Assembly: GCA_031200235.1 (NCBI GenBank) | Contig: CP133595.1 | Span: 1,240,001-1,304,000, forward strand | DNA: 64,000 nt | Origin: Cuniculiplasma divulgatum | GTDB lineage: Archaea > Thermoplasmatota > Thermoplasmata > Thermoplasmatales > Thermoplasmataceae | Direction of reading: 5' to 3' | Shown here: positions 27,088 through 35,380 of the stretch, piece by piece | Position numbering within the stretch: the first letter of the stretch is position 1 | How the letters are laid out: every line of letters begins with the position of its first letter | The notes under the pieces: generated by a model | What the model was told of the DNA's origin: nothing | The model's database searches: none | What the model saw: only the letters and a program-made list of their open reading frames with translations | Translations under genes and position numbers: made by a program

Positions 27088-28008
27088 TCAGACCTCTTCG
27101 CCGGGGGCTTCCAATATTTTTTCATCGCGGGCAGACCTGCTCTTCCAGGAACTCAGGAATATCCCGGCACCAATGAGCGCAAACCCACCATACGTGAACA
27201 GGGTGTTATTTTCCTTCAGGATGAAATAGCTGAAAACTATTGACAGGGCTGGAACCGTGAAGAAAAAGGCCGAGATTTCCGACACGGAATACTTTGTGTA
27301 GAGCCTCATGTAAATCCAGTAAGCCACGGACGTGCTCAGGGCCCCCATGTATATCATGATGATAAGGAACTGGGGTGTCAGCCTCGCAAAGTTCACAAGG
27401 TGAAATGGAAAAACCACTGCCGCAACAATGGGGAGTGCATATAGAAACTGCAGTGAGTTCACTGTCATGCTTCCCACCTCAAGGAGGTACTTGCGGAAGA
27501 ATACTGTTGCCAGCGACCAGCTGATGGCAGCCAGAATAAGAAGCACAAGCCCCAGTCCGGGTCTTATGAAGAGCTGCTGGATGAAGATAAAAATGAGCCC
27601 GGCAAAGCCCACAGCAGTTCCGGCTACCCTTGCCCGTGAGAGCTTCTCTCCCAGCAGCAATGCCGATAGTGCAATGGTGATCACAGGATATGAATAAATT
27701 ATGATGGATGAAAGTGCTGAACTTTCCGTTGATTCTCCAACAAACCAGAAGCCCATGAAAAATATGAGGTTAAGAATGGAGAATACCAGAATCTTCAGGT
27801 TCGTGGCCAGATCACGTGGGAAGTGGATTCCTTTCCTGAAGATTATGAAGGATGCTATGGCTGCGAAGAATATTCGGAAAAACAGCAGTGATAATGAGGA
27901 TTGGTAAACAATGGCGAATTTAACGAGCGGGTAGTTCAGGGCCCAGAATGAGGCCATTGCTATGAAGCCCGCGGTATCCTCTGCTTTTGACACAGTATGT
28001 GCATTCAC
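27088..28008 (-). CDS. EamA/DMT-family transporter
   Basis: 306 residues with about ten transmembrane helices in two homologous EamA halves (GFIAMASFWALNYPLVKFA and GLVLLILAAISWSLATVFF begin them). The substrate could be an amino acid or other metabolite; sequence does not tell. The start is GTG at 28006-28008 just after a T-rich promoter-like tract. It ends in a charged cytoplasmic tail. Confidence 0.85.
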   Translation of the reverse strand: MNAHTVSKAEDTAGFIAMASFWALNYPLVKFAIVYQSSLSLLFFRIFFAAIASFIIFRKGIHFPRDLATNLKILVFSILNLIFFMGFWFVGESTESSALSSIIIYSYPVITIALSALLLGEKLSRARVAGTAVGFAGLIFIFIQQLFIRPGLGLVLLILAAISWSLATVFFRKYLLEVGSMTVNSLQFLYALPIVAAVVFPFHLVNFARLTPQFLIIMIYMGALSTSVAYWIYMRLYTKYSVSEISAFFFTVPALSIVFSYFILKENNTLFTYGGFALIGAGIFLSSWKSRSARDEKILEAPGEEV

Positions 28009-28089
28009 TTAAAAAATAAATCCTTATTGTGTTCACTGGGTAACGGAATTACACTAAAGGGTTAAGTAAACTAGGGCTATTTGGCAATC

Positions 28090-29508
28090 ATGCCGGATCA
28101 GCTTTTCAGCGACAGAGTTTCGATCCTGGAGTATTTCCACAAGCACGGAATTCTTGTCTCACCGCAGGCACTTAACATCATACTGGAAAGGAGCATGGGA
28201 TCGCTCATACCAAGGCTCCTGTCGCAGGAGGTTGAATCAGCAGGATATATTGATGACAAGGCTGTTAGAAAGCTGATTCGCGGTGAACAGAAAACGGAGA
28301 GAATGGATTATGAAGTCAACCTGCCGGACATAAGGGTGAACAGCTCAGTTGAGGACTTCCGGAAGATGTTCGTGAGCAGGTACGAGAAATTGAGGAAAAT
28401 CGTATCACTTTCTGGGACAATGCGCGGGTCCATGGACATAAGGACGGCAAAGAAGACATACGGCGAGGTAAAAATTGTTGGCATGGTGTCATCCGTGGAT
28501 GTCACCAGGAACGGCCACAAGCGTGTACTGCTTGAAGACATGGACGACAGCATCCAGGCAATAATAATGAAGGACAAGGGGCTGTCCAACGAACTCATCA
28601 TCCAGGACGAAGTCATCGGGGTGATTGGGTCTGTCAGCAGGGGGCCAGGAGAACCTGTCCTGTTTCCAAACGAGATTGTCAGGCCGGACATACCGTATCG
28701 TGTCATGGAGGATACTGGGAAGGAACCGGTATATGTCGCATCACTATCCGACATTCATGTAGGTTCCAAAACATTCAGGAAGGATGATTTCCGCAGGCTG
28801 CTGAACTGGATAAAGTCCTCAGACAAGGAAGCAGCAAACCTGAAATATCTCATTCTCAGCGGTGACGTGGTTGATGGTATTGGTGTCTACCCCGGACAGG
28901 AGGATGATCTGGAACTCATTAACCCCTCTGAACAATACGGGAAACTAGGCGAGTACCTTAGCGAGATCCCGGAGGACATACAGATATTCGTCATGCCGGG
29001 AAATCACGATGTGGTCAGGCTTGCTGAGCCTCAGCCGAATTTCACCGGAAAGCTGAAGGAAATATTTCCGGAGAATGCCGTCATGCTTCCAAACCCTTTC
29101 AACCTGAAGCTGGAGGGCAAGAACGTTCTGCTTTATCATGGTATGTCCCTGAACGACATGATAGAGCTTGTCCCCGGCGCCAATTACACATCCATAGGCA
29201 AGGCCATAGAAGAAATGCTGAAGAGAAGGCATCTTGCCCCTAAGTATGGTGGAAAGACACCCCTGATCCCGTCGCCCAATGATTATCATGTTATTGAGGA
29301 AGTTCCGGATATTTTCATAACTGGCCACATACATTCGCACTATCTGGGGAATTACAGGGGAGTGAGGTATGTGAACTCATCAACCTGGCAGTCACAGACA
29401 GATTACCAGAAGATGATGAATTTCTCGCCGAACCCTTCAATAATGACAATGTTCGATCTTCACTCACGATCTACAATAATAAAAAATTTTGAAAACCCTA
29501 GTCCATAA
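28090..29508 (+). CDS. polD1: DNA polymerase D small subunit (DP1)
   Basis: 472 residues. Euryarchaeal PolD small subunit: N-terminal helical region, OB fold (VKIVGMVSSVDVTRNGHKRVLLED) and a calcineurin-like 3'-5' exonuclease domain with SDIHVGS, SGDVVDG, GNHD and TGHIHSH metal ligands. It is the proofreading partner of the DP2 catalytic subunit, which is not in the window. The frame opens at TTG 28081; ATG 28090 is preferred. It converges with the next gene with only one base between stops. Confidence 0.94.
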   Translation: MPDQLFSDRVSILEYFHKHGILVSPQALNIILERSMGSLIPRLLSQEVESAGYIDDKAVRKLIRGEQKTERMDYEVNLPDIRVNSSVEDFRKMFVSRYEKLRKIVSLSGTMRGSMDIRTAKKTYGEVKIVGMVSSVDVTRNGHKRVLLEDMDDSIQAIIMKDKGLSNELIIQDEVIGVIGSVSRGPGEPVLFPNEIVRPDIPYRVMEDTGKEPVYVASLSDIHVGSKTFRKDDFRRLLNWIKSSDKEAANLKYLILSGDVVDGIGVYPGQEDDLELINPSEQYGKLGEYLSEIPEDIQIFVMPGNHDVVRLAEPQPNFTGKLKEIFPENAVMLPNPFNLKLEGKNVLLYHGMSLNDMIELVPGANYTSIGKAIEEMLKRRHLAPKYGGKTPLIPSPNDYHVIEEVPDIFITGHIHSHYLGNYRGVRYVNSSTWQSQTDYQKMMNFSPNPSIMTMFDLHSRSTIIKNFENPSP

Positions 29509-29509
29509 A

Positions 29510-29851
29510 TCAGAAAGTTTTCTTAATGATCTCTTCGATTTCTTTCCTGAATGTGCCTACAAAATCCGATACAGCCTCATCCTTTATGGAACTGGGTGTG
29601 CTGAGGAGTCCTATCTCCGCAGTGACCTTTGCCATCCTTGCCATGGCATCATATTCCTTGAATTTGCTTTCCATGAACTTTTCAAGTATACTCATTATCT
29701 CGTTCTTAATCTCTTCATTCTGGTTTATCTTCCTCTTAAGATATTCCTTCACAAGGTCCTTGATAATCTCATGAAGAGCCTCAAAATACAGGTCTTCCGA
29801 GGGCATTGCCTTGAAGAAGTTGCTAAGGTATCTTTCAATGTCTTCTGCCAC
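29510..29851 (-). CDS. Helical hypothetical protein
   Basis: 113 residues, strongly charged, nearly all helix-forming, with Lys/Glu heptad-like stretches (residues 27-60) and a basic end (EIIKKTF). I recognise no family. A GTG start at 29849-29851 sits about 26 bases after TTTATTTAC (minus strand), supporting a leaderless mRNA and a real gene. It faces polD1 tail to tail. Confidence 0.65.
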   Translation of the reverse strand: MAEDIERYLSNFFKAMPSEDLYFEALHEIIKDLVKEYLKRKINQNEEIKNEIMSILEKFMESKFKEYDAMARMAKVTAEIGLLSTPSSIKDEAVSDFVGTFRKEIEEIIKKTF

Positions 29852-29992
29852 AGATCATCAGGCAATCTTTGTAAATAAATTCTGTTATCCGGTCCGTTTT
29901 TTACAGGTCACCATTACGGAACAAGCACGTTCAAAGATTCCGGGCACAGAAAATACGCAGTGGATGGTTAAAGATAAATAAAACCATTGGAT

Positions 29993-30061
29993 ATGGAAGA
30001 ACTCACTGCCTTTCAATCTAGGTTCAGTGACTACTGGATTGCAGAAATTTCAGAGGTGTAA
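29993..30061 (+). CDS. Possible 22-codon ORF upstream of eL41
   Basis: ATG GAA GAA ... GAG GTG TAA encodes 22 residues ([20 protein letters not shown], then EV). Its last codons form the Shine-Dalgarno GAGGTG of the eL41 gene, and its stop lies two bases before the eL41 TTG. Such an arrangement suggests coupling. However, the best TATA (ATAAATAAAA, about 29974-29983) would place the mRNA start near 30000, inside this ORF; only the weaker TTAAAG upstream would include it. Confidence 0.35.
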   Translation: MEELTAFQSRFSDYWIAEISEV

Positions 30062-30063
30062 CA

Positions 30064-30171
30064 TTGAAGAGAAGCTCAAGAGACTGGAAAAAGCGCGGTA
30101 AAATGCGCTGGAAATGGAGAAAAAAGAGAATTCGAAGACTGAAGAGAGAACGGAAGGCAAACAGAGAGTAA
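30064..30171 (+). CDS. rpl41e: Ribosomal protein eL41
   Basis: 35 residues, too small for routine gene calling. From the internal ATG 30103 the protein reads [20 protein letters not shown] plus RE, closely matching the eukaryotic/archaeal eL41 helix (KWRKKRxRRLKR). The start is most likely TTG 30064, 5 bases after a perfect GAGGTG; this adds [13 protein letters not shown]. eL41 is a single helix at the subunit interface. Its TAA stop is one base before tRNA-Trp, so both should come from one transcript. Confidence 0.82.
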   Translation: MKRSSRDWKKRGKMRWKWRKKRIRRLKRERKANRE

Positions 30172-30172
30172 C

Positions 30173-30314
30173 GGGAGCATGGGGTAATCAGGCCATCCTA
30201 GCGGGCTCCAGTCAGGTTATGATTAACTATGGGTCACCTGAATTTGTGATGAGTGACTGGAACTATGAACCAGGAAGAGACCCGTAGATCTGGGTTCGAA
30301 TCCCAGTGCTCCCA
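30173..30314 (+). tRNA. trnW: tRNA-Trp (CCA) with intron
   Basis: Exons 30173-30211 and 30280-30314. Acceptor GGGAGCA pairs with TGCTCCC (30307-30313), discriminator A30314; the anticodon stem GCGGG pairs with CCCGT around loop CTCCAGA with anticodon CCA at 30208-30210; the T arm is CTGGG-TTCGAAT-CCCAG. CCA is not encoded. The intron is assigned to the canonical 37/38 site, which gives a complete cloverleaf. The D-stem is the weakest element. It is the only tRNA seen in the window. Confidence 0.93.
30212..30279 (+). ncRNA. tRNA-Trp intron carrying a box C/D methylation guide
   Basis: 68-base intron. Box C-like ATGATTA (30219-30225), D' CTGA (30238-30241), C' GTGATGA (30246-30252) and D-like ATGA (30265-30268). 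The guide at 30227-30235 pairs with 30279-30287 (nine pairs, one G-U), placing the fifth base before D' (30233) on position 39. The guide 30254-30261 pairs perfectly with 30207-30214, placing the fifth base before D (30260) on C34. Archaeal tRNA-Trp introns of this kind are known to direct methylation of 34 and 39; here position 39 is C. Confidence 0.85.
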
Positions 30315-30329
30315 CTAGCCACACGCACA

Positions 30330-30335
30330 TTTTTT
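30330..30335 (+). terminator. T-run after tRNA-Trp
   Basis: Six T residues about 16 bases after the tRNA end, the kind of tract at which archaeal RNA polymerase terminates. The remaining DNA to 30608 holds no gene I can support. Confidence 0.45.
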
Positions 30336-30608
30336 CTCAATATAAAGTCAAGTTTTTCCACTGTTCTGCGGCTTTTCTTTCAAAGGAAAAACCCACTTCA
30401 CGCTTTGATATGCATTACATAATTCCATGATCTCTTCGTACTTTGCAGCATTGAATCTTTGCATCACATGGGTTTTATCACTTCAAGAAATGGTTTATGC
30501 AATTGATCATTTTGGATGCCTGTTGGGGTTCCACATCCCTTAGAGTACTTTTATTAAAAATAAGAAAAACAGGTGGATGTGTCTGAGATCAAAGGGATTT
30601 GAAAAGGT

Positions 30609-32072
30609 TCACTGCCCCTGTCCGAGAGAGAACCCGGGTTTCCCATCAAATGTGAATAGACCTTCAGTTTTCACAGGAGGATACCCTGACCTGACAAGTC
30701 GGGTCAACAGTGCAAGTACATCCTCATCTGATACAGTCTCTGCCGATCCGGGGGGTTGGAACCGGCAGCGCCAGTGATCAACGCAAAAAGTTTCTGGCAT
30801 TCCGCCCGGATATACCTTGGTTCCCCTGTTTGTGATCATTGTTAGTGAGAACTCAGGTCCCGCAACTTTTTCAAGACTCTTCCCAAGTGTTTCCGGATTC
30901 CCCTGCCAGTCAAGAAATACGTCAATACCAACAAGTTTTTTATCGGGCCTCTTCCCTGGTGTAAGCGTGATCTGAATGGGTGGAAGCTTATCCGGATAGC
31001 TGACTGCCTTCAGCTTTGTTGGCTTCTGCCCCAATCTGCTTATAACAGCTTCGGCAAACTCTCTGGTTCCAACCTTTTCAGTTGAAACTTCAGGATCATA
31101 TATGTCGTAGGTGTGAATTCCGTCCTCGATGGTCTTAAGCCACGCATTATGCACGCGTTCAGCCACCTTACCCTGCCCTATGTGCACCAGCATCTGAACC
31201 GCCGCAAGAAGCAGACCCGATGGATTCGCAACATTCTGCCCGGCTCTCCGTGGAGCTGATCCGTGTATGGCTTCAAACATTGCAATGCCGTCCCCCACAT
31301 TGGCGCTTCCGGCGAGCCCAACCGATCCTGCTATCTGCGCAGCCACATCAGAAAGAATATCTCCATAAAGATTTGGAAGAACCAGTACATCAAAATCTTC
31401 GGGAGTGTCAGCCAACTTTGCCGCGCCGATGTCAACTATCCAGTGTTCGCTCTTAATGTCCGGGTATTCCTTCGATACCTCGTCAAAGACTTTGTGGAAT
31501 AAGCCATCGGTCATTTTCATTATGTTATCCTTGGTGAAGCAGGTTACCTTATGCCGCCCGTATCTTCTGGCGTATTCAAAGGCATACCTGATAAGTCTCT
31601 CAGATCCGGGTCTCGATATGAGCTTGAGGCATTGTACAACTTCATCCGTCTGCCTGTGCTCAATACCTCCATATAGATCCTCTTCATTTTCCCTGATTAT
31701 TACCACGTCCATGTTCGGATGCTTGGTGAAGACAAATGGCGCATAGGAGGGGCACTGCCTGACATTTGCATAAAGCCCGAGAGTTTTCCTGATGGTAACG
31801 TTCAAGCTCTTGAAACCCCCTCCTTCAGGCGTGGTGATTGGTGCCTTCAAAAAAACTCTGGTTCTCCTCAGTGATTCCCATGCCGAAGGCTCTATACCTG
31901 AGGTGATACCCTTCAGATAGACGGATTCGCCTATCTGAATGGGTTCAATCTTCAGTCTGGCTCCCCCAGCCATTATTATTGATAGTGTTGCCTCCATAAT
32001 TTCCGGGCCTATTCCGTCTCCATAAGCAACGGTAATTGGCGTTGCAGGATTATCGTGTTCATCAGATTGCAT
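30609..32072 (-). CDS. icd: Isocitrate dehydrogenase with C-terminal extension
   Basis: 487 residues from ATG 32072. The beta-decarboxylating dehydrogenase core contains YGDGIGPEIM, SLNVTIRKTLGLYANVRQCPS, IIRENEEDLYGGIEH and NLYGDILSDVAAQIAGSVG. About 150 extra residues at the C-terminus (after YPDKLPPIQI) form a small domain, as in the larger Thermus-type isocitrate dehydrogenases, unlike the roughly 400-residue archaeal enzymes. It makes 2-oxoglutarate; cofactor preference is not certain. Confidence 0.85.
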   Translation of the reverse strand: MQSDEHDNPATPITVAYGDGIGPEIMEATLSIIMAGGARLKIEPIQIGESVYLKGITSGIEPSAWESLRRTRVFLKAPITTPEGGGFKSLNVTIRKTLGLYANVRQCPSYAPFVFTKHPNMDVVIIRENEEDLYGGIEHRQTDEVVQCLKLISRPGSERLIRYAFEYARRYGRHKVTCFTKDNIMKMTDGLFHKVFDEVSKEYPDIKSEHWIVDIGAAKLADTPEDFDVLVLPNLYGDILSDVAAQIAGSVGLAGSANVGDGIAMFEAIHGSAPRRAGQNVANPSGLLLAAVQMLVHIGQGKVAERVHNAWLKTIEDGIHTYDIYDPEVSTEKVGTREFAEAVISRLGQKPTKLKAVSYPDKLPPIQITLTPGKRPDKKLVGIDVFLDWQGNPETLGKSLEKVAGPEFSLTMITNRGTKVYPGGMPETFCVDHWRCRFQPPGSAETVSDEDVLALLTRLVRSGYPPVKTEGLFTFDGKPGFSLGQGQ

Positions 32073-32284
32073 CAATACCCTGATAAAATTGCCAATACTT
32101 CAAACTTCGGATCACAGGGCAATACTGGTGAACATGGCAACTAAAGGTTTCACCTGCTCCCCGGCTGGAACGGTTTCAGATAGGACTTTCCGTTATTTCA
32201 ATTCACAATATACCTGATAGTCTGGGCAAACCTGTACATTTTCATCAATTGTTTAATTATTGATTAAGAAATATAGTGTCATAA

Positions 32285-33424
32285 ATGAACAGATACCTGA
32301 CTACAGGTCTCATCACAATGATGTTCGCATCTGTGTTCCAGTACTCATGGAATGCATTTGAGCTCACTCTGCCCATTGTTTCAGGCATTGACAAATATAC
32401 CCTGAGCCTGGTCTTCACACTGTTCATAATCATATCATCGGTATCACAGATCTTCTCAGGCATTTTTGCAGATTACATTGGTCCAAGGAAAGTTTACATT
32501 GTCTCACTGATAATTTCAGGAGCAGGGCTGGTGCTTTCAAGCCAGTCCAGGAACGTATCAGAATTTGCCCTCTTCTGGCTTGTTGGTTCCGTTGGAGAGG
32601 GTTCTCTTTACGGAATTTCTGTGAACATGGCCCTGAAGTGGAATGAGGGAAACAGGGGCTTTGCATCTGGATTTGTTGGCATGGGATTTGGAATTGGTGC
32701 CGTGTTTGCAAATCCCTTCATTTTCATTTTCAAAAACTTCCGGCTACCCATGCTCATTATCGGGATACTGATGCTGGCTGTGCTGTTGGCTCTCTCAAGA
32801 TTTGTGGATTATCCTGTTTTGAAGAGCGGCAGATCACCTGCCAGCGTCATAAGAGAGGGCCGCTGGTGGCTGATCTTTTCGTCCTATTCCTTTGCAGGAT
32901 CACCACTCCAGCTGTTTTCCTTTTTCCTGCTGTTTCTTTCTCTGAAATTCGGCATATCATACCTGGTGCTGGTGACCATAATATTCCCGCTCATAAGCGG
33001 CATAGGGCGCCCCTTTATCGGAAAGATATCGGACAGTATCGGCAGGACGAGAGCCATAATATTCATTCTCATATTCATACTGGTTGGGTCTGTTCTGGCT
33101 TATCTAGGAACTGAAATATCAATACTTGCTGCTTCCATTCTTATTGCGCTATTCGGGGGATCACTTTTCACCCTGTATTCTTCACACGTCAGCGATCTGT
33201 ACGGTTCAAAATATTCCACGGCCAACAACGGAATACTCTACTCTGGAAAAGCAGTTGCCGGAATTGCAGGCGTATTCATTTTCACCATAATAGACACATC
33301 ATATGGAATAGGCAACGCCATGTATTTCATAATGTTCCTGGGAATACTTTCCATTGCAACGTTCCTTATAAGTACAGTGCATTCAAGAACTATTATGCCG
33401 GTCAGTGCCTCAGCAAAAAGGTGA
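32285..33424 (+). CDS. Major facilitator transporter (OFA-like)
   Basis: 379 residues, about twelve transmembrane helices. The first-half loop DYIGPRKVYIVSL and the second-half GKISDSIGRTRAII are the MFS loop 2-3 and 8-9 motifs; the layout resembles the oxalate/formate antiporter group. Substrate unknown. It diverges from icd across 210 A+T-rich bases and converges with the next MFS gene. Confidence 0.85.
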   Translation: MNRYLTTGLITMMFASVFQYSWNAFELTLPIVSGIDKYTLSLVFTLFIIISSVSQIFSGIFADYIGPRKVYIVSLIISGAGLVLSSQSRNVSEFALFWLVGSVGEGSLYGISVNMALKWNEGNRGFASGFVGMGFGIGAVFANPFIFIFKNFRLPMLIIGILMLAVLLALSRFVDYPVLKSGRSPASVIREGRWWLIFSSYSFAGSPLQLFSFFLLFLSLKFGISYLVLVTIIFPLISGIGRPFIGKISDSIGRTRAIIFILIFILVGSVLAYLGTEISILAASILIALFGGSLFTLYSSHVSDLYGSKYSTANNGILYSGKAVAGIAGVFIFTIIDTSYGIGNAMYFIMFLGILSIATFLISTVHSRTIMPVSASAKR

Positions 33425-33460
33425 TGGGCATCCGAGAAGTGTAACTCCTGGAGGAATTGA

Positions 33461-34663
33461 TTAGGTTGTAGTGCTCTCCTCCGTTTTTACCCCGAATGCA
33501 CGCATCATTGATCTCATGGCAAAATAGGTGAGGGGTGCAACTGCTATGGCAATTATTGCAGCTCCTTCAAGCACAAGGGGAAAATAGATAAATCTGGATA
33601 GTGCAGAAAACAGCAATGCCATTACGGGTGAGGCACCTGCCGAAAACAGAACCGATATTGAATTGTACCTTCCGGTGAGATCATTTGGTATGACTTTGAG
33701 CGAGAAAGCCGAAAGCTGCACGTTTATGATTATAACATCAACGCCCATGGCTAAAGTCAGGAATGGCTCAATGAAGACATCAGGATCAATGGCTACCGCA
33801 AGCAGCAGGATGCCGATAAACAGCACCTCTACGGTGACAAGTATTAGAGAAAGCTTTGAAGAAATCTTTCCCATGGAGATAAGCAATCCCCCAAGAACTG
33901 AACCAACAGGAAATCCCAGCAGGAAAAGTGTATAGTAATAAGCAGGGGCATGCAGAACTATCCTTATGAGCCCTGATCCATAAACATCAAGCGAGATGAA
34001 GAGTCCATTGAGAATCAGGCTCAAGACCAGCAGGAAAGCCATCTTGCGGATGAAAACAAACACCTCGCCATAGTTCTTCCCGTGAGTATCGGCTCTTTCC
34101 ATGACAATTGGAAAACTGAGGGCTGCAGAAAGGAAAGCTAAGGCCACAAGAAAGATCCTGAGGTAAGACATGCCAAGATAGATCATTGCCCCTCCCCCAA
34201 TTATCCCAAGTATTTCTGAAATTGCAGTTCCGGTCTGATTCATGGATACTGCTTTTCCATATTGATCCTCCGGCATGATGCTCTTTATCATGCCCTGCAG
34301 TGAATCGGAAGCCACCCAGGCCAGAAGCGATGATATGAGGTCAACAACCATTATGATGAGAATGGTGTCTCCCAAGAAGAGAAGTGAGTAAGCCAGCACA
34401 AGGATTCCATCTGCTATGAAAAAAACCCTGCTCCTGTTCCTCCTGTCCAGCAGATGCCCCTCTGGAATTACTATGAGGAGGTAGCCCAGCAGAGAGAAAG
34501 CGGGAACAAGGCCAGCCAGGAAAACGGAATGAAATTTCGCTACAAGTTCCCAGATGAAGTAGACATAGAACAGGAAAGTGCTTGCCTTTGCCAGATTCCT
34601 TGCAATAAGAAATCTGTAGAATATGCGCCTGTTTACTTCCAGGTGTAAGTTATTGTCAGTCAT
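33461..34663 (-). CDS. Major facilitator transporter
   Basis: 400 residues from ATG 34661-34663. About eleven to twelve helices, with the MFS loop PEGHLLDRRNRSRVFFI. It resembles the MFS drug-efflux/lysophospholipid-type group. The start codon overlaps an inverted repeat shared with the divergent regulator, so the pair probably forms a regulated export module. Confidence 0.85.
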   Translation of the reverse strand: MTDNNLHLEVNRRIFYRFLIARNLAKASTFLFYVYFIWELVAKFHSVFLAGLVPAFSLLGYLLIVIPEGHLLDRRNRSRVFFIADGILVLAYSLLFLGDTILIIMVVDLISSLLAWVASDSLQGMIKSIMPEDQYGKAVSMNQTGTAISEILGIIGGGAMIYLGMSYLRIFLVALAFLSAALSFPIVMERADTHGKNYGEVFVFIRKMAFLLVLSLILNGLFISLDVYGSGLIRIVLHAPAYYYTLFLLGFPVGSVLGGLLISMGKISSKLSLILVTVEVLFIGILLLAVAIDPDVFIEPFLTLAMGVDVIIINVQLSAFSLKVIPNDLTGRYNSISVLFSAGASPVMALLFSALSRFIYFPLVLEGAAIIAIAVAPLTYFAMRSMMRAFGVKTEESTTT

Positions 34664-34678
34664 ATAAGTACACTTATA
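34663..34678. promoter_or_regulatory. Candidate operator TATAAGT-AC-ACTTATA
   Basis: A perfect 7-base inverted repeat with a 2-base spacer, overlapping the MFS start codon and 36 bases before the HTH gene. The position suits a repressor that blocks its divergent target. Confidence 0.5.
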
Positions 34679-34714
34679 CGTAATGTTTATGCTTATAGAT
34701 AAACTTGTCCATTC

Positions 34715-35347
34715 ATGGATCAGAATCAAAGGATTGAAACACTATTATCAGCCATATCCAACAGGACAAAACTTTCCATTATCACCCTGCTGGTTCGCCG
34801 AAAGCGGATGACGGTGACGCAGATGTCAAAACTCATCGGCACTACACGCTCAAACCTCTACCAGACCATAGGGGACCTCGTAAGCAGCGGAATCATAAAT
34901 GAGCCGGAGGCAGTGGTAAACAGGAATTACGTGGAGAAATACTACACATTGAATGAACCCCTGTTCCAGGAACTTGACTCCGAGGTGTGGAACAGGAGGT
35001 TGCAGTCGCTCTCAGAGGATCAGTCAAGGGAGATCGTGGTATCATTTCTTCTGTCCCAGTCAATGAATCTGCAGATCATAGCTCAGGAAATTCAAATGTA
35101 TCCCGAAAGAAGCTCGCCAAAAATTAAGGAGTTGCTGAAGGGTGACAGGATATTCATGAGTTATGGCAGAACATCCGATGCAACATATAGCAAATTTCTT
35201 GATCACGAGAAATCGCTTATAAAGATCTTTCAGGAGAATCCGGACGATGACGGCGATAATACATACGTGATTCTGGGAATTCCGGGTCTGATGGACTTCG
35301 GGGAACCTGAAAAATCCGGCCGCAGTAAAGCAAAGAGGAGGGAATGA
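34715..35347 (+). CDS. ArsR-like winged-helix regulator
   Basis: 210 residues. The N-terminal winged helix (SNRTKLSIITLLVRRKRMTV and TTRSNLYQTIGDLVSSGII) resembles archaeal ArsR/PadR-like proteins; the C-terminal 110 residues are helical, without a known ligand motif, ending in a basic tail (GRSKAKRRE). It probably represses the divergent MFS gene through the inverted repeat between them. Whether it also affects the VWA triad 33 bases downstream is unknown, since that has its own TATA. Confidence 0.78.
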   Translation: MDQNQRIETLLSAISNRTKLSIITLLVRRKRMTVTQMSKLIGTTRSNLYQTIGDLVSSGIINEPEAVVNRNYVEKYYTLNEPLFQELDSEVWNRRLQSLSEDQSREIVVSFLLSQSMNLQIIAQEIQMYPERSSPKIKELLKGDRIFMSYGRTSDATYSKFLDHEKSLIKIFQENPDDDGDNTYVILGIPGLMDFGEPEKSGRSKAKRRE

Positions 35348-35380
35348 CAAAATTTATTAGAAGAAAGGCTTCGTCTGATC

